Shown piece after piece: positions 36,115 through 44,257 of a DNA stretch of 64,000 nt. The notes under the pieces are model-generated. The model was not told the DNA's origin. It was given only the letters and a program-made list of their open reading frames with translations, and did no database searches. Positions within the stretch are counted from its first letter, which is position 1. Each line of letters opens with the position of its first letter. Origin of the DNA: Streptomyces jumonjinensis (GTDB lineage: Bacteria; Actinomycetota; Actinomycetes; Streptomycetales; Streptomycetaceae); NCBI RefSeq assembly GCF_009600885.1, contig NZ_VCLA01000140.1:26275-90274 (forward strand). Direction: 5' to 3'. A program made the position numbers and the translations under genes.

Positions 36115-38088
36115 TCATGTCCGGTTCCGGCTCCGGAGCTGGCGCAGGGTGCAGGACCCGGTGGCCTGTTTGAAGAGGTACTCCGCGCGTTCGTAGGAGA
36201 GGCGGCTGCGGCCCGTCTCCGGATCGAGGTCCGACGCGGCGGGGGTACGGGCCGGTCCCGGGCGGCGGTCGGTGAGGAAGAGCGGGCCCCGGGTGCGGCC
36301 CGCGAGCAGCTGGGGCAGCAGGCGGGCAGTCCCGGAGCGCCAGGTGATCCAGCCGGCGCCCGAGCGGGCCCGGCGGTCGTCCAGATCAAGATCCTCGGCG
36401 TTCAGGGCGAGCACCGCCTTCACGGGGGCTCCGGACTCGTGGAGGAGCCGCCAGAAGGTCTGTTCGCGCACCGGCAGGTCGGTGCGGCTCCAGAGGGCGT
36501 CCAGCGCGGCCGGTCCGATGGGTTCGGGGCGGGGGCGGCGGTCGGTCCGGCGGGCCAGGCCGGAGGTGAGACCGTCCAGGCCCGCCCAGCCGCCGAAGGA
36601 GCGGACGGCCGACCGGTGCCGGTTCCAGGTGGCGGGCGCGGTCCCGCCCCAGGCCGTGGTGAAGACGCGCGTCACGTCGTCGGCGGAGAGCCGGGCCAGC
36701 GGCAGCCGGTCGCCCAGGGCCAGCCGGAGACGGCGCAGCGTCTGGCCGTACGCCCTGGTCGTGGCGGCGTCCAGGCCGTCCTGGGCGAGGAAGCGTTCGG
36801 CGGCTTCGGCGAGGGTGGGGCCCGACGCCGTGGCCGCCGCGTCGGCGAGGGTGTCTGCGACGGCGTCGGCGCGGCGGAGGAGGAAGGCGCGTTCGGCGGC
36901 GTTCCGGGTGAGGGAGGCGGCGCGGTCGAACTCCAGCCGGGCCTCGGCGGAGCGGCCGAGGCGGGCCAGCAGGTCTCCACGGGCCGCCGGGAGCAGATGG
37001 TAGTCCCGGAGCGCGGGATCGGCGTTGAGCGCGTCGAGCTGGGCGAGACCGGCCCCGGGGCCGTCCGCCATGCCGGTGGCGACGGCGCGGTTGAGGCGTA
37101 CGACGGGGGTGGGCAGCAGCCGGACCAGCGCCCCGTACAGCGCCGCGATCTGCCCCCAGTCGGTGTCCTCGGCGGTGCGGGCCTGGGCGTGGGTGATGGC
37201 GATGGCGGCCTGGAGGACGTAGGGGCCGGGGGGACCACCGAGGTCGCGGGCGCGGAGCATGGCGGTGAAGCCACGGCGGATGAGGAGCTGGTCCCAGCGG
37301 CCCCGGTTCTGCTCATGGAGCTGGACGGGTTCGCCGTGGGGGCCGGTGCGGGCGGCGGAGCGGGACTCCTGGATCTCCATCAGGGCGACCAGGCCGTGCA
37401 CTTCGGGCTCGTCCGGGGCGAGCGCGGCGAGCAGCCGCCCGAGGCGGAGGGCTTCGAGGGTGAGGCCGGGGCGGAGCAGATCGTCGCCGGAGGTGGCGGA
37501 GTACCCCTCGTTGAAGATGAGGTAGACGACCTCCAGGACGGAGGAGACGCGTTCGGCGAGCCGGTCGCCCTCGGGGAGTTCGAAGGGGACCCGTGCTTCG
37601 GCGAGGCGGCGTTTGGCGTCGGCGATGAGGCGGGCGGTCGCCGTCTCGGTGTCGAGGAACGCGCGGGCGATCTCGGCGGCCGTCAGTCCGCCGATGAGGC
37701 GGAGGGTGAGGGCGACGCGGGAGCCGGTCGGCAGGACGGGGTGGCAGGAGATGAACATCAGCCTCAGGACGTCGTCCTGTTCGGGATGTCCGGAAGGCTC
37801 GGGGGCGTGCTCCTGCTCGCGGGCGAGCTGTTCCTGCTTGTGTTCGAGGCGCTGGGCGCGGCGGATGTGGTCGACCGCGCGCCGTTTGGCGATGGCCATC
37901 AGCCAAGCGCCCGGATTGTCCGGGACGCCTGACCGGGGCCACTGTTCGAGCGCGGAGACGAGAGCGTCCTGGGCGAGTTCCTCGGCCAGGCCGACGTCGT
38001 GCACCATCCGGGTGAGCCCGCCGATGATCCTGGCGGACTCCAGCTTCCAGACGGCGTCGATCGTGCGGTGCGCGTCTCCCCGGGTCAC
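36115..38088 (-). CDS. ECF42-like sigma factor fused to a degenerate tyrosine-recombinase domain
   Basis: A 657-residue fusion. Residues about 10-80 are sigma region 2 (ELAQDALVSALEQWPRSG), about 105-170 region 4 (SRVALTLRLIGGLTAAEIAR), 185-290 the DUF6596 part (VSSVLEVVYLIFNEGYSAT) and 300-420 TPR-like helices. That is a whole ECF42 protein. From about 425 it continues into a recombinase core-binding domain (TRAYGQTLRRLRLALGDRLP) and a catalytic-like domain (ESGAPVKAVLALNAEDLDLD; SYERAEYLFKQA). The first catalytic Arg position is Pro, the HxxR motif is degenerate (LRQLRSR), and the protein ends before the Tyr, so recombination activity is not expected. The YciI gene upstream overlaps by ATGA, the usual ECF42 pairing. 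Confidence 0.85.
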   Translation of the reverse strand: MTRGDAHRTIDAVWKLESARIIGGLTRMVHDVGLAEELAQDALVSALEQWPRSGVPDNPGAWLMAIAKRRAVDHIRRAQRLEHKQEQLAREQEHAPEPSGHPEQDDVLRLMFISCHPVLPTGSRVALTLRLIGGLTAAEIARAFLDTETATARLIADAKRRLAEARVPFELPEGDRLAERVSSVLEVVYLIFNEGYSATSGDDLLRPGLTLEALRLGRLLAALAPDEPEVHGLVALMEIQESRSAARTGPHGEPVQLHEQNRGRWDQLLIRRGFTAMLRARDLGGPPGPYVLQAAIAITHAQARTAEDTDWGQIAALYGALVRLLPTPVVRLNRAVATGMADGPGAGLAQLDALNADPALRDYHLLPAARGDLLARLGRSAEARLEFDRAASLTRNAAERAFLLRRADAVADTLADAAATASGPTLAEAAERFLAQDGLDAATTRAYGQTLRRLRLALGDRLPLARLSADDVTRVFTTAWGGTAPATWNRHRSAVRSFGGWAGLDGLTSGLARRTDRRPRPEPIGPAALDALWSRTDLPVREQTFWRLLHESGAPVKAVLALNAEDLDLDDRRARSGAGWITWRSGTARLLPQLLAGRTRGPLFLTDRRPGPARTPAASDLDPETGRSRLSYERAEYLFKQATGSCTLRQLRSRNRT

Positions 38089-38414
38089 GGTCCGAAGACC
38101 TGCTGCATCACGCTCTCGCCGTCGCCGACGATGCCGCGGAAGCGGCGGCCCAGCTCGATGGCCTCCTCCCGGGAGCGGACCTCGACCAGGGCGAAGCCCG
38201 CGACGGCCTCCTTGGCTTCGGCGAAGGGGCCGTCGGTGACGGTGATCTCGTCGCCGGAGGAGACCAGCCGGATTCCGGCGGGGTCCAGTCCGCCGGTGGC
38301 GAGCAGGACTCCGGCGGCGGTCAGCTCCTCCACGAACCGGCCCATCTCGGCCATGAGCTTCTCGTCGGGGGCGCTCTGGGTCTCGGACGCCTTGGTCATC
38401 ATCAGGTAGCGCAT
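38085..38414 (-). CDS. YciI/DGPF family protein
   Basis: The 109-residue protein starts MRYLMMTKASET and has GDEITVTDGPFAEAKEAVAG, the DGPF motif of the YCII-related family (DGPFAE). ECF42 sigma factors are nearly always encoded with one to several such proteins, which may form the regulated regulon or sense the signal. Its end overlaps the sigma gene start by four bases. It is the first gene of the transcript and reads away from a perfect palindrome at 38477-38510. Confidence 0.92.
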   Translation of the reverse strand: MRYLMMTKASETQSAPDEKLMAEMGRFVEELTAAGVLLATGGLDPAGIRLVSSGDEITVTDGPFAEAKEAVAGFALVEVRSREEAIELGRRFRGIVGDGESVMQQVFGP

Positions 38415-38476
38415 CGGGATGGTGCTCCTTCGGTTGCGTGGTGACGTTGTGCTGCTGCCTCCGCGTCGGTCAGCTT

Positions 38477-38510
38477 ATGTGACAGGTAATGGCGGCATTA
38501 CCTGTCACAT
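38477..38510. promoter_or_regulatory. 15-bp perfect inverted repeat, likely operator
   Basis: ATGTGACAGGTAATG (38477-38491) is exactly mirrored at 38496-38510 around GCGG. It sits between the divergent YciI-sigma and DUF998 genes, and is markedly less GC-rich than its flanks. The shape suits a TetR-like dimer pair, but no such gene adjoins. It could also act as an RNA hairpin. Confidence 0.6.
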
Positions 38511-38592
38511 GGCCCGCTCGACGCGTCAGCGAGAACCAAGATCGACACCCCGATCGATACCCCGATCGACACCTCCTGAGAGGCCAGCCGAC

Positions 38593-39294
38593 ATGACCGC
38601 GCTTCAGCAGTCCCCCGCCGCCCACGCCGCCACCGCCGCCCCCGTGCTCTCCACTCGCACCCTGCTCCGGGCCGGGGCCGCCGCCGCACCGGTGTGGACG
38701 GTCGTGGCGCTGACGCAGGCCGTCGCCCGGGACGGTTTCGACATCACCCGGCATCCGCTGAGCGCGCTGAGCAACGGCGAACCGGGTTGGATCCAGATCG
38801 CCAACTTCGTCGTCACGGGAACCCTGATGGCGCTCGGCGCGATGGGCCTGCGCCGGACCCTGCGCGGGACGCCCGGCGGGACCTGGGCACCCTGGCTGGC
38901 GCTGACCGGCGGGATCGGGATCATCGCGGGCGGGCTGTTCGTGATGGACCCGGCGGACGGATTCCCCTCCGGCACCCCGGCGGGGCCCCCGGAGACGCTC
39001 TCCGGGGCGAGCATCGGTCACATGGCGGCCGGGTCGATCGCCTTCCTCTCGCTGATCGCCGCGAACTATGTCCTCGGCCGTCACTTCAGCCGGGCGGGTC
39101 AGCGGGGCCGTGCCGTGCTCTCACGGCTCGCGGCGACCGGGCTGCTGCTGGGCAACGGGTGGGCGATGAGCGGAGGGACCTGGGGGACGGTGACGCTGGC
39201 GGCCGGGGTGATGGGGGCGATGCTGTGGCTGTCGACGGTGTGCGCCTGGGGCGCGCAGGTGCGCCGGGGAGGACTGGGGCGCGGGTCCCGGTGA
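38593..39294 (+). CDS. DUF998 domain-containing membrane protein
   Basis: The 233-residue protein has about six membrane segments and the DUF998 motifs DITRHPLSALSNGEPGWIQI (near residue 47) and GLFVMDPADGFPSGTPAG (near 116). DUF998 proteins are polytopic, of unknown function, and often controlled by TetR regulators. ATG at 38593 follows GAGAGG; upstream in-frame codons run through the palindrome and are less likely. Confidence 0.88.
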   Translation: MTALQQSPAAHAATAAPVLSTRTLLRAGAAAAPVWTVVALTQAVARDGFDITRHPLSALSNGEPGWIQIANFVVTGTLMALGAMGLRRTLRGTPGGTWAPWLALTGGIGIIAGGLFVMDPADGFPSGTPAGPPETLSGASIGHMAAGSIAFLSLIAANYVLGRHFSRAGQRGRAVLSRLAATGLLLGNGWAMSGGTWGTVTLAAGVMGAMLWLSTVCAWGAQVRRGGLGRGSR

Positions 39295-39459
39295 AGCAGG
39301 GGGTGGGGTCCGGGGCGCTGCCCCGGGCCTCGCGCCTTGCTCAGCTCGTTCCAGCCCGTTCCGGGGCGTGCTCGTCCGGCAGGCTCCGGCACAAGCGCCC
39401 TGGCCTAGGCGAACGAAAGCAGACGCGAAGACCTCGCCGACCGGGCATCGGCCACGCCC

Positions 39460-40254
39460 TTACGCCCGTCGGTGGTCAACCCAGGCTTGCGCGGTCGCTT
39501 CCATGGCGCGGAGCCACGTCTGCTCGGGGAAGCGCTCCGCGCGGTGGCGGAACATGCGGAGGTTGGCCCTGGCGAACGCGTCGATGCCCTGGGGGTCCGA
39601 TTTCGCCCAGCCTGGGCATGGGGACACCAGATCTTCCGCCGCCTCCGGAGTATGGCCGGCGGCGATGAGCTGGAGAACCAGTGACGACGGGTCGATGAAG
39701 CCGGCGCCCCGCGTCGGCCAGGACCAGTCGACCGCCCAACTGCCTTCCGCGCCGACAAGGAAATTTCCGGGTGCCACGTCTCCGTGGATGAGGCTGTCGC
39801 CCCGGAACAGTTGAGCTTCTGCCTCGTCGGCCGCGAAGGCGTCCCACCGTGTCTCATGCCAGTCCTCGACCAGGGCGGGCAGGGGAATCTCCTGGACCCT
39901 GCTGAGCAGGTCCAGCACGGCCGGGAGGTCCGGGGAGCCCGGCTCGAAGCGGCCCGGCCGTCCCTCCACCTGTTCAAAGCCCAGGGCCATCCAGCGGTCG
40001 TTCTCCGTGTGCCAGCACAGGCGCGGCGAGACTGATCGGACGGAGTCGTTGATCAGCCGCTCACGGACGAGCGAATCCCGTCGCCCCCCTGCCCGGTTCC
40101 GGACCCCCTTGACGAAGAAGCGACCGAGGTCACCGTCGATCAGCACCAGGACATCGGACATGAATCCGCGTTCGGTGGGCCGCATCTCCGCCACGGACCC
40201 CGTGAAGGGCCGTACGAGGTCCACGAAGTCGGAGTCGGGGAGGCGTTCGGTCAT
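39460..40254 (-). CDS. APH-fold phosphotransferase
   Basis: The 264-residue protein has the aminoglycoside-phosphotransferase/choline-kinase fold: catalytic loop DSLIHGDVAPGNFLVG (about residues 154-169; H-G-D-x-x-x-x-N) and metal-binding WAVDWSWPTRGAGFID in place of the usual DxD. The N-lobe Lys is in RFFVKGVRNRAGG. The substrate is unknown. It lies 19 bases after the radical SAM gene on the same strand, so it probably acts on the same pathway; a role in modifying the radical SAM product is inference, and drug resistance is only one alternative. Confidence 0.82.
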   Translation of the reverse strand: MTERLPDSDFVDLVRPFTGSVAEMRPTERGFMSDVLVLIDGDLGRFFVKGVRNRAGGRRDSLVRERLINDSVRSVSPRLCWHTENDRWMALGFEQVEGRPGRFEPGSPDLPAVLDLLSRVQEIPLPALVEDWHETRWDAFAADEAEAQLFRGDSLIHGDVAPGNFLVGAEGSWAVDWSWPTRGAGFIDPSSLVLQLIAAGHTPEAAEDLVSPCPGWAKSDPQGIDAFARANLRMFRHRAERFPEQTWLRAMEATAQAWVDHRRA

Positions 40255-40273
40255 ACGTCAGGCTCCTTGCGGA

Positions 40274-41182
40274 CTAGTTCCTCGGAGTGCAACTGGAGCC
40301 GGGATGGCCGGGGCTGCACTCTTCGGGGACGGTTCCCGGATTGCACTTGTTGCCCCCGTCATCATCACCGCCGTCCCCTCCGTCGCCCATGCGTACGGAC
40401 TCGCGGATGAGAGACTTCGTAGCACCCATGACGGGACCGTCGAGGATACTGTCCAGGCCGCCGTCGAGGACGTTCCCGACCCCGAGGGACGGGGTGAAGA
40501 CGCACGGCGTCACATTGCCGTCGGGCCCGACCGCCGCCCGGTCCGTACCGCACTTTCCGCAGAGCCCGGAGAGGTCCGTCGCCTGACCACTGCCGCACGC
40601 GGCGCGTCCGAACGGCCGCACGCGGTCGACCTTGATCCGTTCCACACCCAGGCCGGTGAGTTCGGCACGCGTCTCGCTGACGCGCTGCTCGTCGTCGCAC
40701 TCGATGATCGAGACCACGGGCTCGATGCCCAGTCCCAGCGCCTTGACGATGTTGCTCCGGGTGCGGGCGTGGCTCGGCCTCCGGGTGATCTCGTCGTGCT
40801 CGCCGGCCTGGTCCGAGTAGTACGACGTGGCCAGCGTGGTGGCCTTGTACTGGAAGATCTCCCACCACTCGTCCGTGACGCGCACCAGGTTGGTGAACAC
40901 CTCCAGCTCCAAGCCGATGCTCAGGATGTGGCGGGCCAGGGTGAGGGCGTCGGGGTGGAGCGTCGGTTCGCCGCCGATGAGCTGGACGCGTGCGATGCCC
41001 CGCTCCGCAGCCTCGTTGACGACCGTGATCCAGTTGTCGCGCGTCAACGTCCCGTGGGCCCCCTCGGGGCCGGAGCCGTTGTAGCAGTGGTCACAGTTGA
41101 GCTGGCATTTCCGGGTCAGGTCGAGCCAGAGAAGGCCCTCAACTCGCTTGGTGCGTAAGACTTCCGGCGCCTGTGCAGTCAT
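40274..41182 (-). CDS. Radical SAM protein with Cys/Pro-rich C-terminal tail
   Basis: The 302-residue enzyme has the CxxxCxxC cluster CQLNCDHCYN (Cys26-33 region), the SAM-binding GGEP (LIGGEPTLHP) and a twitch/SPASM-like auxiliary cluster (LCGKCGTD with NVTPCVFTPS). The last 37 residues are unlike an enzyme: an acidic Gly/Asp stretch (GDGGDGGDDDGGN) then three spaced Cys with Pro (CNPGTVPEECSPGHPGSSC). Such a tail could be a built-in peptide substrate or a metal site. The gene is followed by an APH-fold kinase. ATG at 41182 has GGTGGAAG upstream. Confidence 0.85.
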   Translation of the reverse strand: MTAQAPEVLRTKRVEGLLWLDLTRKCQLNCDHCYNGSGPEGAHGTLTRDNWITVVNEAAERGIARVQLIGGEPTLHPDALTLARHILSIGLELEVFTNLVRVTDEWWEIFQYKATTLATSYYSDQAGEHDEITRRPSHARTRSNIVKALGLGIEPVVSIIECDDEQRVSETRAELTGLGVERIKVDRVRPFGRAACGSGQATDLSGLCGKCGTDRAAVGPDGNVTPCVFTPSLGVGNVLDGGLDSILDGPVMGATKSLIRESVRMGDGGDGGDDDGGNKCNPGTVPEECSPGHPGSSCTPRN

Positions 41183-41425
41183 GCTCTTCCACCTCGCTGG
41201 TCCAGGAGCTGGGATTGACGCCCCCGGGGCCTTTGGAAGCCGGCCTCGGGGACATCCAGACTAGAAGGCGTCGCTGGATGGCTGGGCGGACATGCACAAG
41301 CTCAGTGCTCGGTCGACGACGGGTGGTGTGTTCAGCGGAGCGGTCGGAGACCAGCCCGTACTTCGGGCCGGCCCCGGCCTCACGCCGGCGGGCACAATCG
41401 CGGGACAGTCCGTGACGAAGCACTG

Positions 41426-42568
41426 CTAGGCGTCGCGGCAGACCAGCAGCAGCGCCCGGTCGTCGTTCACGTCCTTCGCCACCGCTTCGATCAGATGCCA
41501 GGCCGCGCCCTCGAAACCCGAGGGGACATAGCGGTCGGCCTCGCCGGTCAGCCGGTCCATGCCCTCCGCGAGGTCCCGTTCATGGGTCTCCACCAGGCCG
41601 TCGGTGAAGAGCATCAGCACATCGCCGGGGCGCAGCGAGCCCTTGACCGGGTCGAACTGGGCCCCGTCGTAGACGCCGAGCAGCGGGCCCTCGCCGCTCT
41701 TCTCCTCCCAGCGGCCGGTGCCCGCGTTGAGCTGGAGGGCGGGGAGGTGGCCCGCCGAGAGGAGTTCGTAGTCGCCGGACTCCAGGTCCAGCACCAGATG
41801 GATCGAGGTGGCGAAGCCCTCGTCCCAGTCCTGGCGGAGCAGATAGCCGTTGGCGGCGGGCAGAAAGCCGTGCGGGGGCAGTGAGCCCAGGAGCCCGCCG
41901 AACGCTCCCGACAGCAGCAGGGCGCGGGAAGCCGCGTCCATGCCCTTGCCGGACACGTCGGTGAGGACGACTTCCAGGGTGCGGCCCCCGTTGGTGCGGG
42001 CCGCCACGACGAAGTCGCCGGAGAAGGACTGGCCGCCCGCCGGGCGCAGGGCCATCTCCCGGTGCCAGCCCTTGGGGAGGCGGGGCAGGGCGCTCTGGAC
42101 GCGGATGCGTTCGCGCAGGTCGAAGAGCATGGTGCCGCCGCGCCGCCAGGGCACGCCGACCCGGGCCCGGAACTGGGCGATCAGCAGGCCGAAGAATCCG
42201 CAGGCCGCGACCACCAGCACGGTTCCGGGGGTGACCCTGGCCGGGCCGTCCGTATAGGGGCCGAGGACGAAGGTCTCCACGATCAGTCCGGCGGCGCAGG
42301 CCGCGTACAGACCGAGCAGGCTCGCCGGGCGGAGCAGCAGCGCGCCCGCCACGATCGGCAGGACGAGGGCGGCGGGCGAGATCCACTCGGGGATCTTGAT
42401 GGTGCCCCAGGTGAAGGCGGGGACGGTGAGCAGCAGCCCGGAGAGGGCGAGGGTGTCGGAGCCGTCGCCCCGGAAGTAGTCGACGGCGGACTTGCGCAGC
42501 GCGACGCGGGCCCGGTGCACCGCCTTGCGCAACCGGGCCTTGAACGAGTCCACACCACCATGAGCCAT
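41426..42568 (-). CDS. SpoIIE-type PP2C phosphatase with membrane domain
   Basis: The 380-residue protein has about four membrane segments in residues 38-125 and a PP2C/SpoIIE domain: SFSGDFVVAART, VVLTDVSGKGMDAASRAL, LLSAGHLPALQL, DVLMLFTDGLVETHERD. Such phosphatases dephosphorylate anti-anti-sigma factors; HATPase kinases are the counterpart. The substrate is unknown. A short perfect palindrome (GCAGGGG/CCCCTGC, 42604-42619) lies 35 bases upstream of the ATG. Confidence 0.92.
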   Translation of the reverse strand: MAHGGVDSFKARLRKAVHRARVALRKSAVDYFRGDGSDTLALSGLLLTVPAFTWGTIKIPEWISPAALVLPIVAGALLLRPASLLGLYAACAAGLIVETFVLGPYTDGPARVTPGTVLVVAACGFFGLLIAQFRARVGVPWRRGGTMLFDLRERIRVQSALPRLPKGWHREMALRPAGGQSFSGDFVVAARTNGGRTLEVVLTDVSGKGMDAASRALLLSGAFGGLLGSLPPHGFLPAANGYLLRQDWDEGFATSIHLVLDLESGDYELLSAGHLPALQLNAGTGRWEEKSGEGPLLGVYDGAQFDPVKGSLRPGDVLMLFTDGLVETHERDLAEGMDRLTGEADRYVPSGFEGAAWHLIEAVAKDVNDDRALLLVCRDA

Positions 42569-42603
42569 TGTCGTGTGACCTTATCGACCCATCGCCCTTT
42601 CGT

Positions 42604-42619
42604 GCAGGGGGACCCCTGC
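42604..42619. promoter_or_regulatory. Palindrome upstream of the SpoIIE-type gene
   Basis: GCAGGGG and CCCCTGC flank GA. It lies between the divergent phosphatase and acetyltransferase genes. Possible operator. Confidence 0.3.
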
Positions 42620-42669
42620 GACAATGCGTTCGAAATCGGGTCGCGCTGTCGCTGTAGAGCTCGATAGTT

Positions 42670-42783
42670 ATGGCATATGACAGCCCGGGGCCCCGGGTGT
42701 CCGCCCCGGGTGTCCGCCCCTGGCCCGGCGGCCCGTATTTCAGTCGCCCCCGTGCCCGGTTCACTGGTACTGATGGCATATGA
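42670..42783 (+). CDS. 37-codon leader ORF coupled to the Eis-like gene
   Basis: ATG at 42670 opens a frame MAYDSPGPRVSAPG... that ends with TGA at 42781-42783, overlapping the ATG of the acetyltransferase (ATGA). The first bases, ATGGCATATGAC, are repeated exactly at 42773-42784 around the downstream start codon. The downstream gene has a poor ribosome site, so coupling is plausible. Not recognised as a family. Confidence 0.3.
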   Translation: MAYDSPGPRVSAPGVRPWPGGPYFSRPRARFTGTDGI

Positions 42784-44009
42784 CGATCGAGCTGAGAGTT
42801 CTGCGGCCATCCGAATGGGACGAGTGGTACCAGGGGCTGACGCTGGCCTTCGGGGGCATCCCCCAGTCACCCGAGAAGGCCGCTCTGATCCGCGAGATCA
42901 CCGATTTCGACCGCTCGCTCGCCGCGTGGGACGGCGCGGAGTGCGTCGGCTCGGCGGGGTCCTTCGGCATGCAGGTGACAGTGCCCGGCGGCGGTCTCGC
43001 GCCCATGGCGGGCGTCACGATGGTCAGCGTCTCCTCGACCCATCGGCGGCGCGGTGTGCTCACCTCGATGATGCGCCGCCAGCTCGACGACATCCGGGCC
43101 TGGGGCGAGCCGCTCGCCGTGCTGACGGCGTCCGAGCCCGTCATCTACGGCCGGTTCGGATACGGCGCCGCCGCCAGCCTGATCAGGGCCGACATCGACA
43201 CGGCACGGGTGCGGCTGGAGCTCCCGGAGGGCACGGAGTCCGTCCGGATACGCAAGATCCCGGCGAAGGACGCGCTGGCGGAGTGCGAGCCCGTCTACGC
43301 CCGGCAGGTCCCCGTACGGCCCGGGATGATCGTCCGGCTGCCCGGCTGGGACCGGTTGCAGTATCTGGACGCGCCCGAGGACCGTCAGGGCACCTCCCAT
43401 CTTCAGACCGTGCTCGCCGAACGGGACGGGCGGACCACCGGATACGCCCTCTTCCGCATCCGTCCCGGCTGGGAGGACGCGGGCCCCAAGGGCAGGGTCG
43501 AGATTCAGGACATCCAGGCGGACGACCCCGCGTCGTACGCCGCGCTCTGCCGGTACGTCCTCTCGATCGACCTCACCTCGGTCGTGAGCATGAGCAACCG
43601 GCCGGTCGACGACCCCTGGCAGAGCCTGATCTCCGACATCCGGCGCTGCAACGTACGGGTGCAGGACAGCCTCCACGTACGGCTGGTGGAGGTCGGCGCG
43701 GCGCTGGAGGCGCGGACGTACCGCACTCCGGTGGATGTGGTGCTGGAGGTGGCGGACGCCTTCTGCCCGTGGAACGAGGGCCGGTGGCGGCTGACCGGCG
43801 ACGCGAAGGGCGCGTCCTGCGAGCGCACCTCCGACGCGGCGGATCTGTCGCTGTCCGTACGCGAGCTGGGCGCGGTCTACCTCGGCGGGAGCTCGCTGGC
43901 GGAGCTGGCCGCCGCCGGGCGGGTGCGGGAGCTGCGCCGGGGCGCGCTGGCGGAGGCGTCCGTGGCCTTCGGGAGCGATACGGCGCCCTGGGGGCCGCAC
44001 GACATCTGA
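42780..44009 (+). CDS. Eis-like GNAT N-acetyltransferase
   Basis: The 409-residue protein has an N-terminal GNAT domain with the acetyl-CoA loop VSSTHRRRGVLTSMMRRQLD (about residues 82-101), a second GNAT-like domain, and a C-terminal sterol-carrier-like domain (LSVRELGAVYLGGSSLAEL). That three-part layout and length are typical of the Eis family, which acetylates amines on aminoglycosides and proteins. The C-terminal carboxylate that acts as base in Eis is plausible here but was not traced. ATG at 42780. Confidence 0.9.
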   Translation: MTIELRVLRPSEWDEWYQGLTLAFGGIPQSPEKAALIREITDFDRSLAAWDGAECVGSAGSFGMQVTVPGGGLAPMAGVTMVSVSSTHRRRGVLTSMMRRQLDDIRAWGEPLAVLTASEPVIYGRFGYGAAASLIRADIDTARVRLELPEGTESVRIRKIPAKDALAECEPVYARQVPVRPGMIVRLPGWDRLQYLDAPEDRQGTSHLQTVLAERDGRTTGYALFRIRPGWEDAGPKGRVEIQDIQADDPASYAALCRYVLSIDLTSVVSMSNRPVDDPWQSLISDIRRCNVRVQDSLHVRLVEVGAALEARTYRTPVDVVLEVADAFCPWNEGRWRLTGDAKGASCERTSDAADLSLSVRELGAVYLGGSSLAELAAAGRVRELRRGALAEASVAFGSDTAPWGPHDI

Positions 44010-44257
44010 GCCGCTGGGCGGGTGCGGGCCGGCCGCTTCGGGCGCACCGGGCGGGTGCGGGCCGGCCGCTTCGGGCGGCCGGCTCCGGTGTCCAGTTCCG
44101 TGATCCGTGACTCCGGTGAGGAGCTGCCCGACGGCCCCTGGTCAAGAGGCCGGGTTCAGTCAGCGTGCGGCGGCAGCAAGCCATACCGCTCATCTCCGCT
44201 TGTCGCCGTGCGAGGTCTCGGATATCGATGCCGTGTCACCCGCTAGGCGAAAGGCGC

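Noticed and set aside
38470..39084. Minus-strand 204-codon frame over the DUF998 gene
   Set aside because: Shadow of the real gene; it also runs through the operator palindrome.
41139..41423. A 94-codon minus-strand frame overlapping the radical SAM start, as a possible precursor peptide
   Set aside because: No ribosome site, composition not peptide-like, and its end overlaps the enzyme's start out of frame.
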